Positions 16,387 through 25,566 of a DNA stretch of 64,000 nucleotides are shown one piece after another; positions within the stretch are counted from its first letter, which is position 1; every line of letters begins with the position of its first letter. Source of the stretch: an archaeon (lineage in GTDB: Archaea; Micrarchaeota; Micrarchaeia; Anstonellales; Bilamarchaeaceae); contig JAGVNI010000003.1 of assembly GCA_020053355.1 (NCBI GenBank), forward strand, positions 1 to 64,000, written 5' to 3'. The position numbers and the translations under genes were made by a program. Under the pieces are notes generated by a model, which was not told the DNA's origin, made no database searches, and worked only from the letters and a program-made list of their open reading frames with translations.

Positions 16387-17550
16387 TCATATCATCCTGG
16401 TCAGCGAACTGACGTCCACCTCTTCGCCGAAGCTCTTGCTGAGGGACTTGGCGGCCTGCGTGAAGATTATCACGTTGAATGCCGGGACGATGAACCCTAT
16501 CGCGAAAGCCCAGGCGATTACCGAAATCGGGAATATCATCAGCATCAGGAACATGTTCCCTATGACGTTCTGGAGAAGGCTCCCGAGGCCCCCGACCGCG
16601 CCGCTTATCAGGTCTATCAGGCTGCCCCCGATGCCTGTGAAGTTGCTTTCATAGAACCTCTTGAAGTGCCCGGTGAAGCACACGCGGTCCGGCTGCGACT
16701 GCGGGTCGCACCCCTCCTGCATGTATTGGGTCAGCATGAGGCGGAAGGTGACGAGCGGGCCGCCGAGGGGGGAGTAGAACATCGTGTACGTGATTGTCGA
16801 GATTGCCGGGAAAACGAAAAGGAATGCGAGCGCGACGCCGATAATCGTCCCCCCGAGCCTCCGGGTAGGGACGAATGCGCGGAGGAATATGCCTATCGGG
16901 AGGTAGTATTTCAGGAAAGCCTGGAGCGAGAAGACGTATACGACAAGCTGCGCGTGGTTGATGACGAATGCCAGCGCAAGGGCCACCGTCATCTGGTAGA
17001 GCAGCTGCTTGAGAGGCGATGCGAAGCCTGCCATCGGCGATGCCACGAGGCCGATGCCGAGCGGCCGCGCATACGGGGTCACCGAGGCGACCTGGTCGAC
17101 ATACATGTTGATGATGTAGTTCATCTCCAGCCAGCCGCTCATGTCATTTTCGACGCGCTGGTAGAAGTGGGCGGTGGCATCGTATATCAGCGTATTCGAG
17201 GTCGTGCCCGTGCAGGTGAGCGGAGGCGTGCAGGTGTCGGTCGGGATTAGTTCGGCCGGGATGAGGCTGCCAAGCGTCAGTGTGCCCATGGCCGCGACCG
17301 CGGCGTAAATCATCGGGATCATCAGCGCGGTTATCACAAGCTCGTACAGCTCGGATTTCACATAGGCATGCAGCTGGGGGTTCCGGAACAGGGAACCCCA
17401 TGCGTAGATGAATGCCAGTATCACTCCCGATACGGACAGCGCAAGGCCCGCAAGCCCGGCGTAGTACCAGAGGTAGGGGTTCGCGACAGCAAGGCCGGCG
17501 CTTCCGGCCACGATTTCACCTGGTGTTATCAGATCCATCCAATACCTCAT
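16387..17550 (-). CDS. polytopic membrane protein, six-paralog operon, gene 5
   Basis: A 387-residue protein with about seven hydrophobic segments. The N-terminal unit includes SLFRNPQLHAYVKSELYELV (53-72), the central motif is LRAFVPTRRLGG (223-234) followed by a hydrophobic stretch ending FVFPAIS, and the C-terminus is FGEEVDVSSLTRMI. A Cys pair sits in the outer loop (DTCTPPLTC). The start overlaps the stop of gene 4 by four bases (ATGA), showing tight coupling; MDLITP four codons in is an alternative start. No catalytic motif is seen. Confidence 0.8.
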   Translation of the reverse strand: MRYWMDLITPGEIVAGSAGLAVANPYLWYYAGLAGLALSVSGVILAFIYAWGSLFRNPQLHAYVKSELYELVITALMIPMIYAAVAAMGTLTLGSLIPAELIPTDTCTPPLTCTGTTSNTLIYDATAHFYQRVENDMSGWLEMNYIINMYVDQVASVTPYARPLGIGLVASPMAGFASPLKQLLYQMTVALALAFVINHAQLVVYVFSLQAFLKYYLPIGIFLRAFVPTRRLGGTIIGVALAFLFVFPAISTITYTMFYSPLGGPLVTFRLMLTQYMQEGCDPQSQPDRVCFTGHFKRFYESNFTGIGGSLIDLISGAVGGLGSLLQNVIGNMFLMLMIFPISVIAWAFAIGFIVPAFNVIIFTQAAKSLSKSFGEEVDVSSLTRMI

Positions 17551-18779
17551 ATGATTTTCAGGAACGACATGAAATTCACGTCCACCCTGAAAAAGCTCGC
17601 TATCTCCTTGGCCGCCGTCAGCACGACGAATATGTTGATGAACGGCAGCAATATGCTGATTATGACTATGTAGTAGACCGAGCCTCGTATCAGTTCGAAT
17701 GCAAGGTTGAGCGCGCCCCCTAGGAAGAACGGCATGAAGACGCCGGCCATGAGGAACATCATGACGAGCACCGAGCCGAAAAGGCTCATGATTCCGCTCT
17801 TATGCAGGAATGCGCCCATCGCCTTCTGGGCATCCACGAGGTTGAATTTCATTATCTTGTGGACCTCGTAATCGAAGAGGAACATGAACGGGTAGAAAAG
17901 GGCCAGGGCGAACACCAGGGCGAAGAGCGCTTCGCCCGCGTTGCGGGTGTACGGGAATGCGCGCATCAGCATGCTGAGCGGGATGAAAAGCCCCCAGGTC
18001 CATTTCTTTATCAGGCAGAGCGTCACGATGTGCAGCATCCACTCGCTTATCCCGAGCGACAGGAACTGGAGGGCGCTCCCTACGATGTCTATAAGCGGCT
18101 TCATGACCGGGCCGAGGTTGAACTGGTACATGGCGCGCCAGGTGACCCCGACCCACATCGTGGACGAATAGAGCGTGTGTATGACCATGTTGTACATGAC
18201 CAGCATGCCGTAGTGACCCACCATGTCGCTCACCATCAGCCTGGCAAAGGCCATGGCGGCATCCATCATGCTATGCACGTTCGGGTTGTTGTATATCCGG
18301 TCGCTGGTATCCACCGCCCGCAGCGAATACCACATCTCCCCCGCCGCGAGGAGCGCGACGAGGAGCATCACGCGCCCGACTGTGAGGGCGGTCTGGAATA
18401 TCTCGTCCTTGGCAAGCGCAATCATCTGGGGGGAATTGAAGAGCTGCCCGAGCATATAGACCACCGCCAGGCCGAGGATGACGACCATGACGACGAGGAT
18501 TGTCGGTGCGTACCACATCCCGGCTATGGTGGAGAACCCGCCCACCGCGCTAATCCAGCTGTCGCCGCAGTTGCCCGGCCCGAAGGCGTCGTAGACCGAG
18601 TTGAATGCCGTCGGCGCGAGCTGGCCGCCCGCCCCGGCGGCGTCGACGAAGTCCCGCCCCTGTCCGGAAAGCGAGTCTGTGGTGTTGTTGAAGAAGCTGG
18701 AGAGCGAGCTGTCGTCTGTGGCATATGCTGCGGCAGCAATGAAAAGAAGCGTCAGGGTGGGCAGCAGCAGTTGTTTCAT
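17547..18779 (-). CDS. polytopic membrane protein with signal peptide, six-paralog operon, gene 4
   Basis: A 410-residue protein. Residues 1-21 (MKQLLLPTLTLLFIAAAAYA) look like a cleavable signal peptide; an extracytoplasmic segment of about 70 residues follows, then the shared unit with GQLFNSPQMIALAKDEIFQT at 111-130, then LMRAFPYTRNAGEA at 271-284 and a hydrophobic stretch ending FYPFMFLF. The C-terminus FFRVDVNFMSFLKII matches the tails of the other members. The start follows the stop of gene 3 by one base. Function unknown. Confidence 0.8.
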   Translation of the reverse strand: MKQLLLPTLTLLFIAAAAYATDDSSLSSFFNNTTDSLSGQGRDFVDAAGAGGQLAPTAFNSVYDAFGPGNCGDSWISAVGGFSTIAGMWYAPTILVVMVVILGLAVVYMLGQLFNSPQMIALAKDEIFQTALTVGRVMLLVALLAAGEMWYSLRAVDTSDRIYNNPNVHSMMDAAMAFARLMVSDMVGHYGMLVMYNMVIHTLYSSTMWVGVTWRAMYQFNLGPVMKPLIDIVGSALQFLSLGISEWMLHIVTLCLIKKWTWGLFIPLSMLMRAFPYTRNAGEALFALVFALALFYPFMFLFDYEVHKIMKFNLVDAQKAMGAFLHKSGIMSLFGSVLVMMFLMAGVFMPFFLGGALNLAFELIRGSVYYIVIISILLPFINIFVVLTAAKEIASFFRVDVNFMSFLKII

Positions 18780-18780
18780 G

Positions 18781-20211
18781 CTAAATCAGCCTCGTAAGCC
18801 CGGCAATCTCTATGTCGCCACCGAACGTGCTTGACAGCGAGCGAATCGCCGCAATCGTGCCTATTATGCTGAAGAGCGCGAAGAAAACCGACCAGAAGGT
18901 AATCCGCGCGAGCGTGTCCAGGGGGCCGTTCGGCATCCATGCGAAATTAATGAACTTGTCGAGCATGTTCTGCTTGGATATGCTTCCGTACCAGGTGTCG
19001 ACCTCCTGCTTGGAGCGCGCGAGGCTGGCATTGACCTCGGCCTCGCTCGCCGACGAATACTCGCGGCTTGAGAGGTCGGTCATCCTTCCCGTCGTGGGGT
19101 CTGTCAGCGGCGTCAGCGCTTCGCCTGATGCGGTGTCCCGACCCTGCTCCATGTAGTCGAAATACGTATTCGAATCCATGCCTTCGTAGTTGCGCAGGCG
19201 GGCGCGGACCTCGTCGGTGCTGTAATTGGTCCGGCCTCCGCCCGGCATCGGGATGTCGCCGCGTATGTACATCGTGTTCGCTATCGGCGGATTCGGATTG
19301 GCGGCGCCCTCCGGGTTCGCGTCCGTGTTCGCGATCCATGCGCCCTGGATTTGCGGGTCGTTTTTCAAATCCAGCATGATGAGGGCGCCGAAAGCGTAGA
19401 AGGACGGGAAAATCCAATACAGCGTGATTGCCATCGCAAGCAGGAGTCCGCCAAGTTTCCGCGTGAAGGTGAATGTGCGGAGGATTGCCCCGCTGACGAA
19501 AAGCGCTGGGAATAATGCGGTCGCTATGAAGCGGAGCATGACTTCCTGGAACTTCGTCAGCATCATCAGTTTGACGGCCCAGTCGAAGCACATCTCCTTG
19601 ATTTTATTGCCCATTGTGAAGAAGCCCTTCCAGGGCGTGAACGTGAAGAACCCGGCTTTTTCGAATAGGAACTCGATGTTTATCGTGAACTCGGCCATCA
19701 TCGAGGTCTTGATGTAGCTGAGGTAGATGTCGAAAGCGAACGATTTGGCCTCGTCAAAAATCTCGCGCAGGTACCAGATGCCAAGGCGGAGGTGGCAGGA
19801 TTCGACCCCGTGGTAGACGGACCGGTTGTCGTAAGCGATGGCCTCGCCGCAGATGTCCAGGCACTGCGGCGCCGTCGTGGTGCTGGTGAACGCCGCATAA
19901 TCGGCCACCTTGATGAACGCGCTGGTCGTGCTTCCCGAGCAGCCGGGCATGCCGCCCCCGGTCCCGCCGGCATTCGAGACTCCCAGGCCGCCCTGGACGA
20001 CCGAATCGATTAGGGGGAGCGTGACCATGGCCATGGAGATGATGAGCGCGGAATAGACGACCTCTGTAAGCTCCATCTTGGCCCACGTTTTCATCTTCTC
20101 GTTCTGGAGAAGCTCCGAGAGCGCGTAAACCAGGGCAGCCAGCATCGTGGCTAGGCCGAGCGCAACGCCCGCGAACACAAGCCAGCTTTGCCAAATCTCC
20201 TGGATGGGCAT
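18781..20211 (-). CDS. polytopic membrane protein, six-paralog operon, gene 3
   Basis: A 476-residue protein. The shared N-terminal unit includes SELLQNEKMKTWAKMELTEV (32-51). The central motif is LRTFTFTRKLGG (244-255), followed by a hydrophobic stretch ending WIFPSFY, and the tail is FGGDIEIAGLTRLI. It carries two soluble insertions: one after the first unit with Cys residues (GCSGS, PQCLDICGEA), and a long polar helical loop before the last TM (about 300-430) that is rich in Asp, Arg and Ser. These loops are probably where this member interacts with partners. Confidence 0.8.
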   Translation of the reverse strand: MPIQEIWQSWLVFAGVALGLATMLAALVYALSELLQNEKMKTWAKMELTEVVYSALIISMAMVTLPLIDSVVQGGLGVSNAGGTGGGMPGCSGSTTSAFIKVADYAAFTSTTTAPQCLDICGEAIAYDNRSVYHGVESCHLRLGIWYLREIFDEAKSFAFDIYLSYIKTSMMAEFTINIEFLFEKAGFFTFTPWKGFFTMGNKIKEMCFDWAVKLMMLTKFQEVMLRFIATALFPALFVSGAILRTFTFTRKLGGLLLAMAITLYWIFPSFYAFGALIMLDLKNDPQIQGAWIANTDANPEGAANPNPPIANTMYIRGDIPMPGGGRTNYSTDEVRARLRNYEGMDSNTYFDYMEQGRDTASGEALTPLTDPTTGRMTDLSSREYSSASEAEVNASLARSKQEVDTWYGSISKQNMLDKFINFAWMPNGPLDTLARITFWSVFFALFSIIGTIAAIRSLSSTFGGDIEIAGLTRLI

Positions 20212-20212
20212 G

Positions 20213-21790
20213 TCATACCTTCGTGACTATGAATTTCGCCATTGCGTTTATGAATGCTATCGTGAGCATCAGCGAGAGCGCGGGCATGAAGACCGCGAGC
20301 AGGGACAGGGCGCCGATGTGCTTGAGTATGGGGATGAATTCCAGCATGGACACCGAGTTCAGCAATCCTTCCGAAAATACGCGTGAAAGCGCCGTGCCAA
20401 TCGCCTGGCCGCCCGGAATCATGCTGAATATCGGGTTGGCCGAGGGGTTGAACAGGAAGCCCGCCACGCCGTACTTGAAAGGCCCGCAGAGGGACTGGAT
20501 GAGGAGCGCAGGCCTCTCGCCCGGCGCGTTGTACGGCCGGTAATGGATGTCTTCGAGTATCGACTTGTTCAGCATGTAGGTCATCGGGAAGACGACCTGG
20601 AAACCGAACGCGAGGGATATTAGGAATGCGCCCGCATCGCGCGTGGGCGGGAAGAAGCGCAGGATGAGGCCTGCGGGCAGGAAGAAGTGGAGCATCAGGG
20701 CGTCCGACACGTAAAGGAGGATGACCTGGACTTTGGCGGAGTTGTAGAGCGAGAGCAGGGTGAAGCTTAGCACATTCGTCACAGAGACGAACGTGTCGAG
20801 GCCGGGAAAGACCTTGTAGGTCTGCGTGAGGACGAACTCGCCGATACGCCGGGAGAACGTTGAGAGGATTGACGTGCATGCCTGTATTTTGTAGACGTCG
20901 ATTGTGGCCATGAGTATGCTGTCGACAACGGTGCCCTGCATGTATGAGATTGCGGCCTGGGGCGGGCTCGAGCTGGTCCCCCCGCTCGCGAGGACTGCCA
21001 CCGCCTGGCCGACCCCGAACATGCCGAGGATGAACCCCACCAGGATGACCGAATTGATGAGGCTCGAGAACTCGATGTTGAGGTACGCCTCCCACTCGGG
21101 CACCTTGAAGACCTTCGAGATGAGGTAGGTTATGAGGATGAATACCCCCACGAAGAATGCTATGTTGATTATCACGGTGCCGTAGATGCCGAGTGAGGTG
21201 CCGATGAAGACGCCCGCCAGTATGGGGAGGATTTGGATTAGGAGGATATAAACGACGGCCACGAAAATCGCCGCGGCTATCAAGCCCGATGCCCAGACGT
21301 TCGCCTTTGCGCGCGTCTCGGCGCCGCCTATCATCCCGGCGACGTAAACCGCGGCTGCCACGATGACCAGGAGCAATGTCAGGGCCACCAGTAATGACGC
21401 GGTAAGGCTTGCGATTTGCCCAATCATGCTCACGATGTCCATATCCTGCGGGATGTTGCCCCTGAAGAAAGTCGGCAGGACGATGTAGATGGAGATTATT
21501 ATGAGGGCTGAGATTCCGACGGCGACCAGCATCCCCTGGGACCACACGGTCGCGCGGGCCCGGATTTCTGCCCCGAAAAACTGCCCCCCGGCATATGCCG
21601 CGGCCGCCACCACGACGAGCACTATCATGAGGGGCACGAGAAGCTGCATCGCGATGGAAACCTGGTCGACCATCGCGGAGCCGGGGTCCGAGGGCTCCTC
21701 GCTGAAGAATGCGGATGTTGCTGCGAACGAGACTCCGGCAAGCGCAAGCAGGAGAAGAGCGGGCAGGATGGGGAATCGGGGGTTGTGCAT
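20213..21790 (-). CDS. polytopic membrane protein with triplicated N-terminal unit, gene 2
   Basis: A 525-residue protein starting at ATG 21790 with a signal peptide (FPILPALLLLALAGVSFAAT). It has three consecutive TM - amphipathic - TM units: around GQFFGAEIRARATVWSQGML, MIGGAETRAKANVWASGLI and SKVFKVPEWEAYLNIEFSS. The first two are clearly duplicates of each other, and the third matches the single unit of the other operon members. The central motif is LRFFPPTRDAGAF (377-389), followed by a stretch ending VVFPMTY. The C-terminal tail (FINAMAKFIVTKV) departs from the LTRLI pattern of its neighbours. Confidence 0.8.
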   Translation of the reverse strand: MHNPRFPILPALLLLALAGVSFAATSAFFSEEPSDPGSAMVDQVSIAMQLLVPLMIVLVVVAAAAYAGGQFFGAEIRARATVWSQGMLVAVGISALIIISIYIVLPTFFRGNIPQDMDIVSMIGQIASLTASLLVALTLLLVIVAAAVYVAGMIGGAETRAKANVWASGLIAAAIFVAVVYILLIQILPILAGVFIGTSLGIYGTVIINIAFFVGVFILITYLISKVFKVPEWEAYLNIEFSSLINSVILVGFILGMFGVGQAVAVLASGGTSSSPPQAAISYMQGTVVDSILMATIDVYKIQACTSILSTFSRRIGEFVLTQTYKVFPGLDTFVSVTNVLSFTLLSLYNSAKVQVILLYVSDALMLHFFLPAGLILRFFPPTRDAGAFLISLAFGFQVVFPMTYMLNKSILEDIHYRPYNAPGERPALLIQSLCGPFKYGVAGFLFNPSANPIFSMIPGGQAIGTALSRVFSEGLLNSVSMLEFIPILKHIGALSLLAVFMPALSLMLTIAFINAMAKFIVTKV

Positions 21791-21791
21791 G

Positions 21792-23069
21792 TCAAACGAC
21801 CTTCGTAAGACCGACAAGCTCGGCTTCGCCGCCGATTAGGAGCGACAGGCTCCGGTATCCCGTGACTGTGATGATTATCTCGATTAATGTTGTCAGCATG
21901 ACCAGGATGATGAACGGGCTGATTATCGAGACCTCCTGGATGATGAAGAAGAACAGCCCGGCCGACGCGCTTGCCGGCATCAGCGGGTTGTTGAAGCCCG
22001 TGAAGAAGAAATCGCCGGTCATGCCGACCATGAAGCGCCATATGTTCCAGACGGTCTTGAGAAACCCTCCGACGACATTTATCGCGCCGGTCACGATGTT
22101 CTTCACGCTGCACAGCAGCTTGACAATCGCGTTGCCCGAGCACTGGTCGGTGGCATGGCTCGATGACTCCTCGACGACGCTCGGGGCCATGAACTGGTCC
22201 AGCATGCTGTTGGTCTCGCTGCCGCTTTGGCCCTGCTGCACCGAACCCTGCACCTCATCGGCGCGCCTATCCGTGCCGAAATAACTGGCAGTCGATGGGG
22301 TGTATGTGAAATCAGGCGGGTCGAACATGTCGAATATGAGGTAGTTGGAAAGTATCATGGCGAAAGGCATCACGAAGTACATCGCGAAGCAGATTGCAAT
22401 CACGCTGGACCCGGTCCTCCGGAAAAGCGGGATTGCACGCAGCACCAGCCCGATGGGAAACAGGAGGATGGGGATTGTGTCGCGGGCGAATATGAGTATG
22501 AACTCCTTTGCCCAGACGACCGATACCAAATACCCTATGGCTTCGACGACGACGGTATGCGCGTTGGAGAGCAGGGTAAGGCCGGTAAAGGGCGCCAGCG
22601 AGAACGATATGACATTGACTGCGGGGATGGGGGAGCCGAGGGGGAAGGAGATTGTCGAGAGGAACCCTATCAGGGCTTCGAAGAGGTAGAGGTCGACATA
22701 CTGGGCTTTCAGCTTCGTCTCGAGAAGCGTTAGCGTCGCGAGGGCCAGGTTCAGGTGGTTGGTCGTGATGCCCCCGATGGTGCTGGTCGTTACAAAGCCC
22801 TGCAATTCGGGGGGCAGCGTGGATGTGAGTATGCCGCCGACGATGCCGTTCAGGAATGCGTCCGAGCCGACCCAGAAGACGATTATGAAGATGGAGAAGA
22901 CCAGGGCCGCCATCTCCTCCCGCGCCATAGCCACCATCTGGGGGTTTGAAAGGCCGTACGCGACCATGAACAGGGCACCCACAATCAGGGCTCCGATGCT
23001 CATGGAGAGGGCTATCATGGTCCATGCTGCCGCGGGCAGTATGAGTAGTAAGGGCAGGAGGGCCTCCAT
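21792..23069 (-). CDS. polytopic membrane protein, six-paralog operon, gene 1
   Basis: A 425-residue protein, first in the operon. The shared N-terminal unit has SNPQMVAMAREEMAALVFSI (41-60), the central motif is LRAIPLFRRTGSS (210-222) followed by a hydrophobic stretch ending FVMPFAM, and the tail is IGGEAELVGLTKVV. A polar Gln/Ser-rich loop (about 260-320) with one Cys pair (DQCSGNAIVKLLC) precedes the last two TMs. A TATA-like TATTAAAAAG about 25 bases upstream suggests a leaderless operon promoter. No ATPase gene is found next to the operon. Confidence 0.8.
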   Translation of the reverse strand: MEALLPLLLILPAAAWTMIALSMSIGALIVGALFMVAYGLSNPQMVAMAREEMAALVFSIFIIVFWVGSDAFLNGIVGGILTSTLPPELQGFVTTSTIGGITTNHLNLALATLTLLETKLKAQYVDLYLFEALIGFLSTISFPLGSPIPAVNVISFSLAPFTGLTLLSNAHTVVVEAIGYLVSVVWAKEFILIFARDTIPILLFPIGLVLRAIPLFRRTGSSVIAICFAMYFVMPFAMILSNYLIFDMFDPPDFTYTPSTASYFGTDRRADEVQGSVQQGQSGSETNSMLDQFMAPSVVEESSSHATDQCSGNAIVKLLCSVKNIVTGAINVVGGFLKTVWNIWRFMVGMTGDFFFTGFNNPLMPASASAGLFFFIIQEVSIISPFIILVMLTTLIEIIITVTGYRSLSLLIGGEAELVGLTKVV

Positions 23070-23087
23070 TATTTTATATCCCGGTCT

Positions 23088-23100
23088 GCTTTTTAATAGC
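23088..23100 (-). promoter_or_regulatory. TATA box of the six-gene membrane operon
   Basis: GCTATTAAAAAGC on the minus strand, centred about 25 bases before ATG 23069. A second A/T-rich motif (GATATAAAATAA) lies too close to the start to be the TATA box. Confidence 0.5.
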
Positions 23101-23168
23101 TATTGTCGTTATCAGTTCTGCCGAAAAAATCCAATTAATCCGGCAACTATTTCGGGCTGGTCGGTTCT

Positions 23169-24464
23169 ATGCTTAGGTCGCATTACATCAAGGATGCCAA
23201 GGGAGTGAAAGAGGGGAAGGTCAGGATTGCCGGCTGGGTCCATGACTTTAGGGACCTCGGAAAGCTGAAATTCGTGCAAGTGCGGGATATCACCGGCATC
23301 ATGCAGGTGACGATGAAGAAGGGCGTCGTGGACGACGCCATCCTGGATGCGGTCAAGCTCAACAAGGAGGACGTGGTCTCTTTCGAAGGGACATTGAAGG
23401 AGAACAAGATAGCCCCGAGCGGGGTCGAGCTATTTCCCACCGCCTTCGCGCTCCTCAACAAGGTCGAGAAGAAGCTCCCGGTCGACCCGACAGGCGTCGT
23501 CCCCTCGGAGATTGACACCCGGCTCGACAACCGCTTCATAGACCTGCGCCGCAAGGAGACGTCGCTCATTTTCCGCATCAAGGCGATTGCCGCGCACGCG
23601 TTCCGCGAGAAGCTCCGGGAGATGGGGTTCCTTGAAATCCACACCTCGGCCATAACCGGCGCGGCCACGGAAGGCGGGGCGGACGTGTTCGAGCTCCAGT
23701 ATTTCGAGAACAAGGCGTATCTCGTCCAATCCCCCCAGCTCTACAAGCAGCTCGCGGTGATTGGAGGTTTCGACAAGGTGATGATGACCGTCCCGGTCTT
23801 TCGGGCGGAAAAGCACAACACGACCACCCACCTCAACGAAATCACGCAGATGGACATCGAGATGGGCTTTGCCGACCACAACGATGCGATGGACGTCCTA
23901 GAGCAGGTGACGCTCGCCATCTTAAGGAAGGTGAAGGAGGAAGTCGGGCCGGAAATCGAGGCCATGAAGTGGGGGGAGCTGAAAGTCCCGGAAAAGGTCC
24001 CGCGCTACTCTTACACCGAGCTTGTGGACAGGCTCAATTCCAACAATTTCGAGATGAAGCACGGATGGGACTTTACTAAGGAGGCCGAGAAGAAGCTCCA
24101 TGAAATCCTTGGGGACGAATTGTACTTCATCTACGACTGGCCGACGCAGGTCCGCGCGTTCTACTCCATGCCCAAAGACGACAACCCGGAATTGTGCCAT
24201 GCGTTCGACCTCATGTACCGGGGGCTCGAGATTTCGAGCGGCGCAAAACGCATCCACCTCCCGGCAGTGCTCGAGGAGCAGCTGAAGAAGCGCGGGCTGG
24301 ACCCGAACGATTTCGAGTTCTACATCAACGCGTTCAAGGTTGGCGCGCCGCCGCATGCCGGATGGTCGATTGGCCTCGAGAGGCTGGTGATGAAGATGTG
24401 CAGCCAGGAGAACATCCGCGAATGCATGCTTTTCCCGAGGGACAGGAACCGGCTGCTGCCATAA
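23169..24464 (+). CDS. aspS: aspartyl-tRNA synthetase (archaeal type)
   Basis: Class IIb synthetase that charges tRNA-Asp (archaeal forms may also charge tRNA-Asn). The 431-residue protein has an N-terminal OB anticodon-binding domain (VRIAGWVHDFRDLGKLKFVQ), a hinge, and the catalytic core with motif 2 PVFRAEKHNTTTHLNEI and motif 3 GWSIGLERLVMKM near the C-terminus. It lacks the GAD insertion of bacterial AspRS. Length matches the archaeal family (about 430-440). No GatCAB genes are in the window, so discrimination between Asp and Asn cannot be judged. Confidence 0.96.
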   Translation: MLRSHYIKDAKGVKEGKVRIAGWVHDFRDLGKLKFVQVRDITGIMQVTMKKGVVDDAILDAVKLNKEDVVSFEGTLKENKIAPSGVELFPTAFALLNKVEKKLPVDPTGVVPSEIDTRLDNRFIDLRRKETSLIFRIKAIAAHAFREKLREMGFLEIHTSAITGAATEGGADVFELQYFENKAYLVQSPQLYKQLAVIGGFDKVMMTVPVFRAEKHNTTTHLNEITQMDIEMGFADHNDAMDVLEQVTLAILRKVKEEVGPEIEAMKWGELKVPEKVPRYSYTELVDRLNSNNFEMKHGWDFTKEAEKKLHEILGDELYFIYDWPTQVRAFYSMPKDDNPELCHAFDLMYRGLEISSGAKRIHLPAVLEEQLKKRGLDPNDFEFYINAFKVGAPPHAGWSIGLERLVMKMCSQENIRECMLFPRDRNRLLP

Positions 24465-24515
24465 CCGGTGGTTGCCATGACCATACCTGCCCAGATATCG
24501 AGAAAAGAGGAGAAC

Positions 24516-25268
24516 GTGTCGGACAAGCTCCGCATAAGGAGGCTGAACATTCTCGTCACGAACGATGACGGCGAGACCGAAGGGCTCCGGATGCTGCTCG
24601 AAGTGGCGAAAGGATTCGGGAACGTCCATGCCGTGATTCCGAACAAGCAAAGAAGCGCGGTTTCCGGCGCGCTGACGCTCCACAAGCCGATAAGGCTGAG
24701 AAAGCACGGCGGGCAGATTGACTCCCTGAATGGGACGCCATCCGATTGCGTCATCTTCTACCTCCACTCCGGCGATTACCCGAAGCCGGACCTTGTGCTG
24801 GCGGGCATCAACTGGGGCGACAATACGGGCGTCGGCTCCATTCTCGGCTCGGGCACGCTCGGCGCATGCTGGCAGGCTGTCCTTGAAGGAGTCCCGGCAA
24901 TCGCGTTTTCAATTCGGAAGAGAGGGCACGAATTCCATGACGCGCAAGCTTGGGGCGACCGGGAGGCGATTATGGCCAGGACTACAGAAATTATCCGCGC
25001 CCTTCTCCCGAAATTAAACAAGGAGAACTTCTTCTCAGTGAACTTTCCGGAAGAGCCTAAAAGTGCCATGATTGTGAACACGAACAAGCTCCAGCGCGAG
25101 AGGTACACGACCATGGTCACGAAGAGGCTGGACCCAAGCGGCGCGCCATATTACTGGATTAGCGGCCTGGAAAAGGACGTAGAAGAAGGCACCGACACCG
25201 ACCATGTCATCCGCAGGAAGGAGATTACGGTGACAGAAGTGAGCCTGTCCTGGTTTGACCGGGAATAG
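24516..25268 (+). CDS. surE: 5'/3'-nucleotidase SurE
   Basis: A metal-dependent phosphatase that dephosphorylates nucleoside monophosphates. The N-terminal LNILVTNDDG holds the metal-binding Asp pair; NKQRSAVSGALTL and LNGTPSDCVIFYL are further family signatures, with AGINWGDNTG at about 105. GTG 24516 (250 residues) is preceded by GAGGAG and places LVTNDDG near the N-terminus, as is usual. ATG 24477, with GGTGG upstream, is an alternative that adds 13 residues. The gene follows aspS by a short gap and is probably co-transcribed. Confidence 0.92.
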   Translation: MSDKLRIRRLNILVTNDDGETEGLRMLLEVAKGFGNVHAVIPNKQRSAVSGALTLHKPIRLRKHGGQIDSLNGTPSDCVIFYLHSGDYPKPDLVLAGINWGDNTGVGSILGSGTLGACWQAVLEGVPAIAFSIRKRGHEFHDAQAWGDREAIMARTTEIIRALLPKLNKENFFSVNFPEEPKSAMIVNTNKLQRERYTTMVTKRLDPSGAPYYWISGLEKDVEEGTDTDHVIRRKEITVTEVSLSWFDRE

Positions 25269-25566
25269 AACGCTTATTGGGCAGGAGTATGGTGCACGCG
25301 TGTTCAAAGAAGAAACGCGGGGGGAAGTATCCCCCCTCATTTCTCTCTACGTTTCTGATCCCCCCTCACCTTGGACAGGGAAGCAAGAAACAGATGATGC
25401 ATGCGTGTTCAACCCTTCCGTCATCGCTCAGATGGCTCTGGGGGCCATTGCGCATGCACCGATGGCAAATAGGGCTGGAATGGATTAAAAGGGAGATAGA
25501 GCATGTGCGGCACCCTGCAACGCTGATGACCCGAAACGCATAAAACCCGAAACGCCAAACCCGGAA
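25269..25566. other. convergent intergenic gap with short repeats
   Basis: This 298-base gap lies between two converging genes. It holds two copies of GCA(C/T)GCGTGTTCAA near 25292 and 25399, and two copies of ACCCGAAACGC close to the nusA end (about 25530-25558). The ORF at 25255-25488 has no start context or domain and looks spurious. I see no tRNA or convincing hairpin RNA. Confidence 0.4.

Noticed and set aside
17802-18797. 331-aa plus-strand ORF
   Set aside because: Shadow of gene 4 of the membrane operon; the His/Glu/Arg-rich product is typical of the reverse frame of hydrophobic segments.
20151-21545. 464-aa minus-strand ORF
   Set aside because: Overlaps gene 2 of the membrane operon in another frame; His/Arg/Pro-rich without membrane segments, so a shadow.
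15293-23069. Calling the six membrane proteins components of a specific known transporter or respiratory complex
   Set aside because: No quinone, metal, nucleotide or substrate signature is visible, and the paralogous layout does not match Nuo/Mrp-type subunits as far as I can see.
25255-25488. 77-aa ORF between surE and nusA
   Set aside because: No Shine-Dalgarno or TATA context, low-complexity sequence, no domain; the gap looks non-coding.
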